Below the pieces are notes generated by a model that saw nothing but the letters and a program-made list of their open reading frames with translations, had not been told where the DNA came from and did not search any database. Both the position numbers and the translations under genes were made by a program. Below are positions 8,601 to 17,063 of a stretch of DNA of 64,000 nt, in pieces. This DNA is from Marinococcus luteus_A (GTDB lineage Bacteria > Bacillota > Bacilli > Bacillales > Marinococcaceae): NCBI RefSeq assembly GCF_034497705.1, contig NZ_JAXRUV010000001.1, positions 186,001 to 250,000 of the forward strand, read 5' to 3'. Positions within the stretch are counted from its first letter, which is position 1. Every line of letters starts with the position of its first letter.

Positions 8601-10343
8601 ATGGAGACAGCAATTACCGGCCGGCCGGCGTCGCCAGGCCAGGCCGCTGCGCTCGTACCCGCTCAGACAGGAGGCGGTCCGTCAGCATTTGCCGCTCTGT
8701 TTGCCGGTGCCGCCGCATTAACGGGCAAACAGCCGGTTATGGAAAAAGGAACAGAAAATGCCGGGCCTTCTGCTGAGCAGATAATGGAAGCCATCGAAGC
8801 AGATCCGGAAACGATCAATGCGCTGATGGAACAGCATCCCGAATTTGAGGAAGCCGTGATGTTTATCGCTGAGCTCGTACGTAACGAACAGGGCGGTGAA
8901 GGACCAGTGAAGGAAGAAACGCCCGAAGAAATGCCGGCGGAAATGGAAAATATTTTCACAAAGCTTGCCGCTGTTCTTCATTCTCCAGATGGAGAAACAG
9001 CTGCAGGAAAAGATGGAGCTGGGAAAGCAGAATTGCCTGTGCTCGAACAGCTGGCAGCCCGGTTTAACGACCTTGCTCCTCGCAATCAGCAGGCTATACA
9101 GGTGGCAGCAGAAAAGCTGCAGGAGGCCGCCGGAGCACTGCTCTCCAAAGCCATGGAGGGGGAGGGAAAAAAACAGACAGAAGAAGTATTTACGAGCCGT
9201 CTGAATGAAATGGCTGCGCTTTTTTCAAAAGTTTTATCAGATAAAACAGAGGATGTGCTCCCAGAAGCTGCTCTTGCAGCATCGGCAGTGGCCGCCGGAG
9301 CACCGATAAAGGAAGACGGCCTCAAGGCAAAACAGAAGAATGGTCAGCCGGCAAGGGCGCTAGCGCAGAAGGAAATGTCCCCGATGGAAAAGATCGATAT
9401 CCTGTTTCCGAGAAAAACGGCGGAGGTCCGGCAGCTGATTTCCTTTTTGGACCAGCAGGCCGACGCCAAAAGCAGCGCTGAGAAGCGGCCACAGTTACTG
9501 CCACAGGTGCCAGCCGGATGGATGAGCCCTGCTAACGGGAGGTCAGCGGTGGCAGACGCCGATATCCAGATGATAAAAAGAGACCTTCAGCAGTGGCAGA
9601 AATATCTCAGTGAACGGGAACAGCCAGGCACATGGGTGCCGAAAGCTCTTCAGCCATCCACTGGAGAACAGTCGGAAAGGCAGCTGACCGCGTTCATGCA
9701 AAGTCTTTCGGCTCTGGTGAAAAAGCAGCCGTCGGCGTCTTCAACCGCAGATGCGGGTTGGAATGAAGCGTTTACTAAGCAGCTTGAGCAGATTCTGCAG
9801 AGCATCCGCGGCGACTCAGGGAAAACTTCATACTCTCCAGCAGCAACAGCGGGAGTGGGAGAGGCGAGAGCGCTTCAGCTGAACACACCGCTTGTGATTC
9901 AGCTCCCGCCGGCGTCTGAAGGAAATAAGCGGCAGGCCGAATTTTTAAAGCAGTTTCAGCAGACGCTCGGGACGATGAACGCTGCCCAACTGAAAAACGG
10001 AGCTTCCTATACGATTCGTCTCCACCCTGAACATCTGGGCCGACTCGATGTGAAGCTCACGAAAATCGAAGGACAATGGACCGCCCAGCTGATTACAACC
10101 TCCAAAGGGGCGCAGGAGCTCGTGGAAGGCAGCGTGCATAAGTTGAGACATTCCTTCCTGCAACAGAATCTGCAGGTCGAACGCATCGAAGTAGCAGAGC
10201 ACCCCGATTTCTATAAAGAAGAAGAACAGAAAGAAGAACCTGAAGAACAGCGGGAAGCGGTAAACATGCAGGAAGAGTCTTCAGAAGAAGAACGCTCGTT
10301 TGAAGATATTTTACAGCAGCTTTCGGTCAACGAACGAATTTAA
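8601..10343 (+). CDS. fliK: Flagellar hook-length control protein FliK
   Basis: FliK measures hook length and switches export specificity through FlhB. The 580-residue product is a long, low-complexity, alanine/glutamine/glutamate-rich ruler followed by the conserved C-terminal Flg_hook domain (about residues 440-535), with YTIRLHPEHLGRLDVKLTK as the signature. The last 45 residues are very acidic. It begins at ATG 8601 behind AAAGAAAGGAG. It is longer than the roughly 490 residues of B. subtilis FliK, mostly in the variable ruler. Confidence 0.93.
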   Translation: METAITGRPASPGQAAALVPAQTGGGPSAFAALFAGAAALTGKQPVMEKGTENAGPSAEQIMEAIEADPETINALMEQHPEFEEAVMFIAELVRNEQGGEGPVKEETPEEMPAEMENIFTKLAAVLHSPDGETAAGKDGAGKAELPVLEQLAARFNDLAPRNQQAIQVAAEKLQEAAGALLSKAMEGEGKKQTEEVFTSRLNEMAALFSKVLSDKTEDVLPEAALAASAVAAGAPIKEDGLKAKQKNGQPARALAQKEMSPMEKIDILFPRKTAEVRQLISFLDQQADAKSSAEKRPQLLPQVPAGWMSPANGRSAVADADIQMIKRDLQQWQKYLSEREQPGTWVPKALQPSTGEQSERQLTAFMQSLSALVKKQPSASSTADAGWNEAFTKQLEQILQSIRGDSGKTSYSPAATAGVGEARALQLNTPLVIQLPPASEGNKRQAEFLKQFQQTLGTMNAAQLKNGASYTIRLHPEHLGRLDVKLTKIEGQWTAQLITTSKGAQELVEGSVHKLRHSFLQQNLQVERIEVAEHPDFYKEEEQKEEPEEQREAVNMQEESSEEERSFEDILQQLSVNERI

Positions 10344-10359
10344 AGGAGGTGAATAAACG

Positions 10360-10842
10360 GTGAGTACGATCACAGATAATATGCAGCTGAACAATGGTTC
10401 AAACAACAAATCGCCCTTTGCCGCTGAAAACAGCAACGGCAACATGGATAAAGATGATTTTTTAAAACTGCTTATCACCCAGCTGCAAAACCAGAACCCG
10501 CTTGAGCCGATGAACGACACTGAATACGTGTCGCAGATTGCCAACTTCAGTACGCTCGAGCAGATGAACAACATGAATAAGTCGATGGAGCAGTCGACGC
10601 AGTTTATGGCGCAGGATGCCCTGATGCAGCTGAGCGGCCTGATCGGCCAGGACGTAACGTGGCAGTCGCTCGTAAACGCCAATACACCAAATGAGGATGT
10701 GCAGACGGGGCGGAACGAAATTATGTCGGTAAAAAAAGATACGCAGGGAAACATAATGGTCGAGCTTGACTCCGGCCGCTGGATTGACGGCAGGCAGGTA
10801 GTGAACATCGGAGAGGACGAGGCGGCTGCAGAGGAAAGCTGA
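10360..10842 (+). CDS. flgD: Hook scaffolding protein FlgD (GTG start)
   Basis: FlgD is the cap that guides hook subunit assembly. The 160-residue protein has the N-terminal signature MDKDDFLKLLITQLQNQNPL and then YVSQIANFSTLEQM, followed by a small C-terminal part. As in B. subtilis it is short and lacks the extra folded domains of enterobacterial FlgD. It starts at GTG 10360, nine bases after an ideal AAAGGAGGTGA site. Confidence 0.94.
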   Translation: MSTITDNMQLNNGSNNKSPFAAENSNGNMDKDDFLKLLITQLQNQNPLEPMNDTEYVSQIANFSTLEQMNNMNKSMEQSTQFMAQDALMQLSGLIGQDVTWQSLVNANTPNEDVQTGRNEIMSVKKDTQGNIMVELDSGRWIDGRQVVNIGEDEAAAEES

Positions 10843-10860
10843 TACGAAGGAAGGAACAGC

Positions 10861-11241
10861 ATGGATTATTCAAAGATACATAACTATTCCAGCATGCCGG
10901 TTCCGTCCAATACAGCCAACACCCCACGACCGGAAAAGCAGCAGGCTGGTTCATTTGCCTCGCTGCTGCAGAACGAGCTCACAGCTCCTGATGTCAAAAT
11001 CAGCAAGCACGCTGCCAAACGAATGGAAGAAAGAAATGTCCATATCCAAAGCGCAGACTGGGAGCAGATGCAGGTGAAGCTAGGCGAGGCAGCAGAAAAG
11101 GGTGTCAAGGAATCTGTAGTGGTGTTCCCGGAAGCGGCACTGGTCGTCAACGCAAAGAGCCGGACCGTTATTACAGCAATGTCAAAGCACGAAGCAGCAA
11201 ACCACACGTTTACAAATATTGACGGTGTTATATTCATGTAA
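10861..11241 (+). CDS. Flagellar operon protein of the TIGR02530 family
   Basis: This 126-residue protein has a variable N-terminus and a conserved C-terminal half with ISKHAAKRMEERNVHI and the ending FTNIDGVIFM. These mark the TIGR02530 flagellar operon family, found between flgD and the hook gene in many Bacillaceae and clostridia but not in B. subtilis 168. Its biochemical role is not established as far as I know. Position suggests a part in hook assembly or FlgD/FlgE handling, which is inference. Confidence 0.85.
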   Translation: MDYSKIHNYSSMPVPSNTANTPRPEKQQAGSFASLLQNELTAPDVKISKHAAKRMEERNVHIQSADWEQMQVKLGEAAEKGVKESVVVFPEAALVVNAKSRTVITAMSKHEAANHTFTNIDGVIFM

Positions 11242-11265
11242 AAAGGCTTGACCGCAAGGAGGCCT

Positions 11266-11291
11266 GGGCTCCCGACAGACAGACGGGGCCC
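11266..11291 (+). other. GC-rich intercistronic hairpin before the hook gene
   Basis: GGGC(T)CCCG at 11266-11274 pairs with CGGGGCCC at 11284-11291 around a nine-base loop, leaving one bulged T. No T run follows, so it is not a classic terminator. It could stabilise the downstream mRNA or block exonucleases. The flgE ribosome site AAAGGAGGAA follows at 11300-11309 and is free. Confidence 0.5.
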
Positions 11292-11314
11292 GCTTAAACT
11301 AAAGGAGGAATACG

Positions 11315-12112
11315 ATGCTACGCTCTATGTATTCAGGAATCGCAGGAATGAAGAACTTTCAGCAGAAATTGGATGTTATCAGCAATAACATCTCAAACGT
11401 TAATACCCAGGGGTTCAAAAAAGGACGCCCGACATTTCAGGATATGATGAGTCAGCAGACCGGGTCGGCCGCTGCAGCTGAAGGTGGACGAGGCGGCGTG
11501 AACGCCAAACAGGTTGGTCTTGGAAGCGAGATGGGAAGCATTGATACGGTAGACACGCAGGGAAGTCTGCAAAACACCGGCCGTGAGCTTGATCTGGCTA
11601 TTTCCGGATCCGGCTATTTCCGTCTGCAGAATCCGACCGAAGAGGGAGAAAGCTTTACGCGGGCCGGAAACTTCTATCTTGATGATAACGGAGACATGGT
11701 GAACTCTGAAGGATTGTATGTGCTGGACACGGAGGGAGACGTTATTAACATCGACGAAGAAGCCCGGAGCTTCAGTATCGATGCTGCTGGTAACGTTAAT
11801 ATTGTCAACCAGAACGAAGATACGGAAACGGTGGCACAGCTGGGGGTAGCGACATTTGCAAATCCGGGAGGACTTGAAAAATCAGGAGGCAACGTGTACC
11901 GGGCTTCGTTGAACTCAGGAGCTCCCAACAACCTTGAGCCGGGACAGGGCGGAGCCGGCGAAGTAGTAGCCGGAGCGCTTGAAATGTCCAACGTTGACCT
12001 GTCCGAGGAGTTCACGGAAATGATCACTGCTCAGCGCGGATTCCAGGCGAACACGCGTGGTATTACGACAGCAGATGAAGTGCTGCAGGAGCTGCTGAAC
12101 ATCAAGCGGTAA
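11315..12112 (+). CDS. flgE: Flagellar hook protein FlgE (FlgG-like)
   Basis: This 265-residue protein is the single FlgF/FlgG/FlgE-type gene in the operon and corresponds to the B. subtilis hook gene at this position (264 residues, formerly called flgG). The N-terminus MLRSMYSGIAGMKNFQQKLD plus SNNISNVNTQGFKK, and the C-terminus with SNVDLSEEFTEMITAQRGF, are the conserved D0 helices of axial proteins. It is exported through the FlhA/FlhB gate and polymerises into the universal joint. The short middle domain is typical of the Bacillus hook form. Confidence 0.93.
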   Translation: MLRSMYSGIAGMKNFQQKLDVISNNISNVNTQGFKKGRPTFQDMMSQQTGSAAAAEGGRGGVNAKQVGLGSEMGSIDTVDTQGSLQNTGRELDLAISGSGYFRLQNPTEEGESFTRAGNFYLDDNGDMVNSEGLYVLDTEGDVINIDEEARSFSIDAAGNVNIVNQNEDTETVAQLGVATFANPGGLEKSGGNVYRASLNSGAPNNLEPGQGGAGEVVAGALEMSNVDLSEEFTEMITAQRGFQANTRGITTADEVLQELLNIKR

Positions 12113-12136
12113 CTAATGAATGAAATCGGGGGAGGC

Positions 12137-12156
12137 AGGGGCGAAGTGCTGCCCCT
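12137..12156 (+). promoter_or_regulatory. Hairpin between ribosome site and start codon of swrD
   Basis: AGGGGC (12137-12142) pairs perfectly with GCCCCT (12151-12156). The only good ribosome site, GGGGGAGG at 12128-12135, lies one base before the hairpin, and the ATG lies nine bases after it. Linear spacing is 30 bases, but with the hairpin folded the effective spacing is about 10. Confidence 0.55.
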
Positions 12157-12165
12157 CAATTAACT

Positions 12166-12375
12166 ATGATGGAATTAACAAAATTAAACGGACGCCCGTT
12201 TGTGCTGAACACTACATTGATTGAGCAGGTCGAAGCAGCGCCGGATACGACAATTACGCTGTTGAACGGCAACAAAATTGTTGTCCGGGAAAGCCTCAGT
12301 GAAGTGATGGATCGTGCCGAACGGTTTTACCGGCGGACATGGATGCCGGCCGGTCGAAAAGGGGAGAACGTCTGA
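12166..12375 (+). CDS. swrD: Swarming motility protein SwrD (FlbD family)
   Basis: This 69-residue protein begins MMELTKLNGRPFVLN and contains PDTTITLLNGNKIVV, the FlbD/SwrD family pattern. In B. subtilis SwrD raises flagellar motor torque and is needed for swarming. It sits between the hook gene and fliL as in Bacillus. There is no ribosome site at normal linear distance; the nearest, GGGGGAGG, is 30 bases upstream on the far side of a hairpin. Confidence 0.9.
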   Translation: MMELTKLNGRPFVLNTTLIEQVEAAPDTTITLLNGNKIVVRESLSEVMDRAERFYRRTWMPAGRKGENV

Positions 12376-12378
12376 GCT

Positions 12379-12834
12379 ATGTTAAAAAGCAAAGCAGGAA
12401 AAATAATGATGATTATGCTTTTGACCCTTGTACTTATTGCCGGTGCGGCGGCTGCTGTGTATCAGTTTCTCGGCTCCTCTGAACAGGCAGAGGGCAGTGA
12501 AGAAGAAAAGGCCGAGGAATTAAGCGCTGAAGAACTGAGGGAGCTCACCTGGGACATGGACGAAATGACCACCAACCTTAAAGGCAATGACCGCTATATT
12601 AAAACAATGTTCAGCCTGCAGGCCGATAACGAAAAAGCCCGGGAAGAACTGGAGCAGAGAGACTATCAGATTAACAACATAATTATCCATGAACTGGCCC
12701 AGCTCGAACCCGGAGACATCGAAGGCTCGGAAGGGACCACCGAAATGGAAGGACGAATCAGGGAAAAAGTGAATGAGGTTATGACTGAAGGAAAAGTACA
12801 GCGGGTCTACACGACCGAACGCGTCATTCAGTAA
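12379..12834 (+). CDS. fliL: Flagellar basal body-associated protein FliL
   Basis: FliL is an inner-membrane protein that surrounds and supports the stator units. The 151-residue product has one N-terminal membrane helix (about residues 8-30), an acidic linker rich in E, and a periplasm-side SPFH-like FliL domain ending with the conserved EVMTEGKVQRVYTTERVIQ. It begins three bases after swrD and is followed by fliM, as in B. subtilis. Confidence 0.94.
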   Translation: MLKSKAGKIMMIMLLTLVLIAGAAAAVYQFLGSSEQAEGSEEEKAEELSAEELRELTWDMDEMTTNLKGNDRYIKTMFSLQADNEKAREELEQRDYQINNIIIHELAQLEPGDIEGSEGTTEMEGRIREKVNEVMTEGKVQRVYTTERVIQ

Positions 12835-12861
12835 CCCAGGAGCCGCCCGAGAGAAGAGAAA

Positions 12862-12879
12862 GGGAGGTGAAAACCTCTT
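12862..12879 (+). promoter_or_regulatory. GNRA-loop hairpin covering the fliM ribosome site and start codon
   Basis: GGGAGGT (12862-12868), loop GAAA, and ACCTCTT (12873-12879) form seven pairs: five Watson-Crick and two G-T. The 5' arm is the ribosome binding site and the 3' arm includes the first two bases of the TTG start at 12878. GAAA is a stable GNRA tetraloop, so the site would be closed when folded. Confidence 0.6.
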
Positions 12880-13873
12880 GTCAGATGTACTATCCCAGCA
12901 TGAAATAGATGCCCTTTTGTCCGGATTGTCCACCGGAGAAATGGACGGCGAGCAGCTAAAAAAAGAAGAAAACGAACGCAAGGTCCGGTCCTACGATTTT
13001 AAACGCGCCCTGCGCTTTTCCAAAGAACAAATCCGGGGCCTGTCGAGAATTCATGAAAACTTTGCCAGGATTCTTACCACGGCGCTTTCAGGACAGCTGC
13101 GATCCTTTGTGGATATCAGCGTAGCCTCTGTGGATCAGGTGCCCTACGACGAATTTATCCGCTCCATTCCTAAGATGACGCTGCTGAATGTGTTTGAAGC
13201 ACCGCCGCTTGAAGGGCGGATGCTCATGGAGGTCAACCCGCACGTCGGCTACGCCATGCTCGACCGGTTGCTTGGCGGCCAGGGGCAGAGCATGAACAAG
13301 GTTGAAAAGCTGACGGAAATTGAAACAAAGCTTTTGAGCTCATTTATGCAGATGATTCTCGAATCCTTTCAGAGTGCCTGGGAATCGGTGCTGAGTATTG
13401 AAACCATCGGCTCCGAAATTGAAGTGAATCCGCAGTTTCTCCAGATGGTATCTCCAAACGAAACCGTGGTGGTTATTTCTTTAACCACCACGATTGGAGA
13501 AACGTCGGGGATGATTAATCTGTGTCTGCCGCATATGGTGCTTGAAGAGATACTGCCCAAGCTCACCACCCACTACTGGATGCAGACGAAAGTAAAAGAG
13601 CGGAACCAGCAGGAAGTGGAGCATCTGAACGAGTGGCTGCTGCAGGGAAATATTTCCCTCCAGGCAATCCTCGGCACTTCCTCTATCACCATCGAAGAGC
13701 TTTTACATATGGAGCGTGGAGACATTTTAACACTCAAACAGCACATCCATGACCCGCTCGAGGTGCATATAGGCAGCAGAAAGAAATTTACAGCTCAGCC
13801 GGGGAAAAAGCGCAGCCATATGGCTGTACAGATTTTAGAAAAGATAGAGGAGGGAGAAGAACAGCATGAGTAA
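12878..13873 (+). CDS. fliM: Flagellar motor switch protein FliM (TTG start)
   Basis: FliM is the middle C-ring protein and main CheY-P receptor of the motor. The 331-residue protein starts SDVLSQHEIDALLSGL, the conserved CheY-binding peptide, followed by the CheC-like middle domain and a C-terminal SpoA/SpoAF domain. Translation starts at TTG 12878 and the ribosome site is inside a hairpin, suggesting dose control. The gene overlaps fliY by eight bases. Confidence 0.96.
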   Translation: MSDVLSQHEIDALLSGLSTGEMDGEQLKKEENERKVRSYDFKRALRFSKEQIRGLSRIHENFARILTTALSGQLRSFVDISVASVDQVPYDEFIRSIPKMTLLNVFEAPPLEGRMLMEVNPHVGYAMLDRLLGGQGQSMNKVEKLTEIETKLLSSFMQMILESFQSAWESVLSIETIGSEIEVNPQFLQMVSPNETVVVISLTTTIGETSGMINLCLPHMVLEEILPKLTTHYWMQTKVKERNQQEVEHLNEWLLQGNISLQAILGTSSITIEELLHMERGDILTLKQHIHDPLEVHIGSRKKFTAQPGKKRSHMAVQILEKIEEGEEQHE

Positions 13874-15026
13874 TGACGATATGCTTTCGCAGGACGAAAT
13901 TAACGAGCTGCTGAAAAACGTCGGTGCAGACGATGACGACGGCGGCGCTTCCTCCGGGGAGACGCCGGCCGAAGAGATTGCTTCTTCCACGGAAGATGAG
14001 GAACTCGAACATCTGCTTTCCACTGAAGAAAAGGATACACTCGGCGAAATCGGCAATATCAGCTTCAGCAGCGCAGCCACCGCCCTGTCGAGCCTGCTGA
14101 ACCAAAAAGTGAGCATCACTATACCAGGGGTAAAAGCGGTGTCGACCAAAATGGTGGAAAAGTCATTTCCCCGTCCTCACGTAGCGGTAAATGTGGAATA
14201 CACCGAAGGGTTTGAAGGCACGAACCTGTTTGTAATCAGCATGACGGACGCAAGCATTATTGCCAACCTGATGATGGGGGGCGACGGGCAGGTTGATGAG
14301 GCAGCTGGCATTGATGAAATGCAGCAAAGCGCGGTTCAGGAAGCGATGAATCAGATGATGGGCTCGGCCTCCACATCGATGAGCACCATTTTTAACAAAC
14401 GGGTGGACATTTCTCCGCCGGGCGTCAATATTATGAACCTCGAAGAAGAAGAGTCGGCCCGCTACATTCCCGACGAAGATACGGTCGTACAGATCGCGTT
14501 CCGCATCCAGATAGGGGAGCTGATGGACTCCTACATTATGCAGCTCATCCCGCTTGGATTCGCAAAGAAAATGGTGGAGGAGCTGCTCGGGGCAAGCACT
14601 GAAGCTCCGCAGCCCGAATCGAAGCACCAGCCTGCCCCGGAGCCTTCCGAACGGCAGGAAGCCGAGCCGCAAAGGACTCGCGCCCAGGAAACGAAAGCAG
14701 CTCCGACAGTAAGCGGAGCCGCCTTTTCCGAACTTGAGGAGCCCGCGCACAGATATAATGACGGCGGCGGGAATCTGGATATGCTGATGGATATATCGCT
14801 TGATGTAACGGTGGAGCTTGGCAGATCGCGGCAGCCGATCAAAGATATTTTGTCGCTGTCGCAGGGCTCGGTGGTTGAGCTAGATAAGCTTGCCGGCGAA
14901 CCTGTCGATGTACTGGTGAACCAAAAGCCGGTAGCTAAAGGGGAAGTCGTTGTCATCGATGAAAATTTTGGCGTACGCATTACGGAAATTCTCAGTCCGA
15001 GAGAACGGGTTGCGCAATTAAAATAA
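13866..15026 (+). CDS. fliY: FliY, motor switch protein and CheY-P phosphatase
   Basis: FliY is the Gram-positive C-ring protein that replaces FliN and also dephosphorylates CheY-P. The 386-residue product opens with a FliM-type peptide (MLSQDEINELLKN), then a CheC-like domain with both phosphatase motifs intact: D-x3-E-x2-N in DTLGEIGN and S-x3-E-x2-N in SAVQEAMN. A charged proline/glutamate linker (about residues 240-290) leads to a C-terminal SpoA domain ending FGVRITEILSPRERV. Because the first CheC motif downstream is altered, FliY is probably the dominant CheY-P phosphatase here. Confidence 0.96.
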   Translation: MSNDDMLSQDEINELLKNVGADDDDGGASSGETPAEEIASSTEDEELEHLLSTEEKDTLGEIGNISFSSAATALSSLLNQKVSITIPGVKAVSTKMVEKSFPRPHVAVNVEYTEGFEGTNLFVISMTDASIIANLMMGGDGQVDEAAGIDEMQQSAVQEAMNQMMGSASTSMSTIFNKRVDISPPGVNIMNLEEEESARYIPDEDTVVQIAFRIQIGELMDSYIMQLIPLGFAKKMVEELLGASTEAPQPESKHQPAPEPSERQEAEPQRTRAQETKAAPTVSGAAFSELEEPAHRYNDGGGNLDMLMDISLDVTVELGRSRQPIKDILSLSQGSVVELDKLAGEPVDVLVNQKPVAKGEVVVIDENFGVRITEILSPRERVAQLK

Positions 15027-15048
15027 CGACAAACAGGGAGTGGAAAGC

Positions 15049-15411
15049 ATGGGATATTCAGTTTTAGTAGTAGACGACGCCGCATTCATGCGGATGATGA
15101 TTAAAGATATTCTGGAGAAAAACGGCTTTAACGTAGTGGGGGAAGCAAAGGACGGAAACGAAGCAGTGGAAAAGTTCCAGGAAACGTCACCGGACCTGGT
15201 GACGCTTGATATTACGATGCCTGATAAAGACGGGATTGAAGCATTGAAGGAAATCAAGGCGGCGGATCCGAACGCTAAAGTGATCATGTGTTCAGCCATG
15301 GGCCAGCAGTCGATGGTAATTGATGCGATTCAGGCTGGGGCTAAAGATTTCATCGTAAAGCCGTTTCAGGCAGACCGTGTACTTGAAGCAATTAATAAAA
15401 CGCTAGGCTGA
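15049..15411 (+). CDS. cheY: Chemotaxis response regulator CheY
   Basis: CheY is the diffusible signal that, when phosphorylated, binds FliM/FliY and changes rotation. The 120-residue single receiver domain has the acid pair D9/D10, phosphorylation site D54 in TLDITMPDKDG, switch residue S82 and lysine K104 in FIVKPF. The start is ATG 15049 (MGYSVLVVDD), eight or so bases after CAGGGAGTGG. It lies between fliY and fliO as in B. subtilis. Its kinase CheA is not encoded in this window. Confidence 0.95.
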   Translation: MGYSVLVVDDAAFMRMMIKDILEKNGFNVVGEAKDGNEAVEKFQETSPDLVTLDITMPDKDGIEALKEIKAADPNAKVIMCSAMGQQSMVIDAIQAGAKDFIVKPFQADRVLEAINKTLG

Positions 15412-15433
15412 TGGCCTGCCGCGGGGGAAGAAA

Positions 15434-16075
15434 ATGAACTGGAAATACGCAGTAATCATAGTTGTGATGATGACAGTAATTATTCTGGCAGGCGCTGATA
15501 CAGCGCTTGCCAGCACTACTGTTAACGAGTCCCTGAATCCGCAGGAAAACCAGGAGGGCCCGGCACCCGGAAGTGAAGAAGCACCGGCAGACGGGGAGAC
15601 CGCGCCGGCAGCGATGGATAACGGCAATCTCTGGCTGAACTTTGTAAAAATGATTGGAGCGCTGGCGGTTGTTCTCGGGCTGTTGTTCTGGCTGCTGAAA
15701 TTTATCAACAAAAAAACAAGCAAATACCAGTCCACCCGCTCGCTTCAAAGCATTGGCGGCATTGGGCTTGGGCAGAATAAATCGATTCAGGTCGTTAAAG
15801 TTGGGGATAAAATGCTTGTGGTCGGAGTGGGGGACACGATTTCGCTGCTTCAGGAAATTGAGGATAAAGAAGAACAGGAGCGGATTACCGCCCAGGAACA
15901 GAATACATATACAGGTGTCCCGTCCTTGTTGGATAAGTGGAAAACACGCGGGAAAACAGAGGAAAAAAGCAGCCAGTCCTTTCAGTCGGTGCTCGAAGAA
16001 CGGCTGAAAAAAGCACGTGGCGCGAAGCATCCGGAGACGCCGGATAGCCGGACGGAAGTGAAGGAGGAACGGTGA
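15434..16075 (+). CDS. fliO: Flagellar export gate assembly protein FliO (FliZ)
   Basis: FliO helps assemble the FliP ring of the export gate. The 213-residue protein has an N-terminal signal-like helix ending ADTALAS, an acidic extracytoplasmic stretch, a membrane helix near residues 74-95 (NFVKMIGALAVVLGLLFWLL) and a cytoplasmic part with SIQVVKVGDKMLVVGVGD, the usual FliO signature. It is named fliZ in B. subtilis. It overlaps fliP by four bases (ATGA). Confidence 0.9.
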   Translation: MNWKYAVIIVVMMTVIILAGADTALASTTVNESLNPQENQEGPAPGSEEAPADGETAPAAMDNGNLWLNFVKMIGALAVVLGLLFWLLKFINKKTSKYQSTRSLQSIGGIGLGQNKSIQVVKVGDKMLVVGVGDTISLLQEIEDKEEQERITAQEQNTYTGVPSLLDKWKTRGKTEEKSSQSFQSVLEERLKKARGAKHPETPDSRTEVKEER

Positions 16076-16761
16076 TGATTATTAGTGCTCTTCCTGCGCT
16101 TGATTTCAGCGGACTGCTCGAAGGTGGCGGAGAAGGAGCGGCGACATCGGTCCAGCTTGTGCTGCTGCTTACTGTTTTATCTCTCGCTCCCGGTATTTTA
16201 GTGCTCATGACCTGCTTTACCAGAATCGTGGTCGTGCTGAGCTTTGTGCGGATGGGTCTTGCTACGCAGCAGACACCGCCAAATCAGGTGCTTATCGGCC
16301 TTGCCCTGTTTTTAACCTTCTTCATCATGGCACCGACGCTTTCGGAAGTAAACGAGCAGGCGTTCAGCCCTCTGATGGCAGGAGAAATCGACCAAAACGA
16401 AGCGCTGACCGAAGCGGTCGGCCCGATGAAGGAATTTATGTCCCGGTACACACGGGAAAAAGATCTGGCGTTGTTTATGGATTATGCGGGCGAAGAGCGC
16501 CCGGAATCGGTCGAAGATATTCCGCTCACATCACTAGTTCCGGCGTTTGCCATCAGCGAGCTGAAAACAGCTTTCCAGATGGGATTTCTCATTTTTGTGC
16601 CTTTTCTTGTTATTGACATGATTGTGGCAAGCGTACTGATGAGCATGGGGATGATGATGCTTCCGCCTGTCATGATCAGTCTGCCGTTTAAAATTTTACT
16701 GTTTGTGCTAGTGGACGGCTGGTATCTGATTGTAGAGTCGCTGCTCCTCAGCTACACCTAG
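16072..16761 (+). CDS. fliP: Flagellar export gate protein FliP
   Basis: FliP forms the pentameric core of the export channel. The 229-residue protein has a hydrophobic N-terminus, the motif LTVLSLAPGILVLMTCFTRI, then RMGLATQQTPPNQVLIGLAL, and the family ending MSMGMMMLPPVMISLPFKIL. About four membrane segments are visible. The start ATG overlaps the stop of fliO, with AAGGAGG six bases before. Confidence 0.96.
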   Translation: MMIISALPALDFSGLLEGGGEGAATSVQLVLLLTVLSLAPGILVLMTCFTRIVVVLSFVRMGLATQQTPPNQVLIGLALFLTFFIMAPTLSEVNEQAFSPLMAGEIDQNEALTEAVGPMKEFMSRYTREKDLALFMDYAGEERPESVEDIPLTSLVPAFAISELKTAFQMGFLIFVPFLVIDMIVASVLMSMGMMMLPPVMISLPFKILLFVLVDGWYLIVESLLLSYT

Positions 16762-16786
16762 CCGGGTTGAAGAAAGGAAGAAATGT

Positions 16787-17056
16787 ATGTCAGCAGAACA
16801 GGTAATGCAGATCGCACAACAGGGAATATGGATGGTTTTTTTAATCGCGGGGCCGCTGCTTGTTATTGCGCTCGTGCTCGGCTTTGGGGTCGCAATATTT
16901 CAGGCGACCACCCAGATTCAGGAGCAGACGCTTGCATTTATACCAAAGATTCTTGGTGTTTTGGCCGCTATGCTCGTGCTCGGCCCGTGGATGCTGACAC
17001 AGCTGGTGGAGTACACGAGAAACCTGTGGTATCACGCGCAGCAGTTCATCGGATGA
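16787..17056 (+). CDS. fliQ: Flagellar export gate protein FliQ
   Basis: FliQ wraps the FliP/FliR core of the export gate. The 89-residue product has two membrane helices joined by the conserved loop with AIFQATTQIQEQTLAFIPKI. Length, hydrophobicity and position between fliP and fliR are all as expected. Confidence 0.95.
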   Translation: MSAEQVMQIAQQGIWMVFLIAGPLLVIALVLGFGVAIFQATTQIQEQTLAFIPKILGVLAAMLVLGPWMLTQLVEYTRNLWYHAQQFIG

Positions 17057-17063
17057 ACATACC

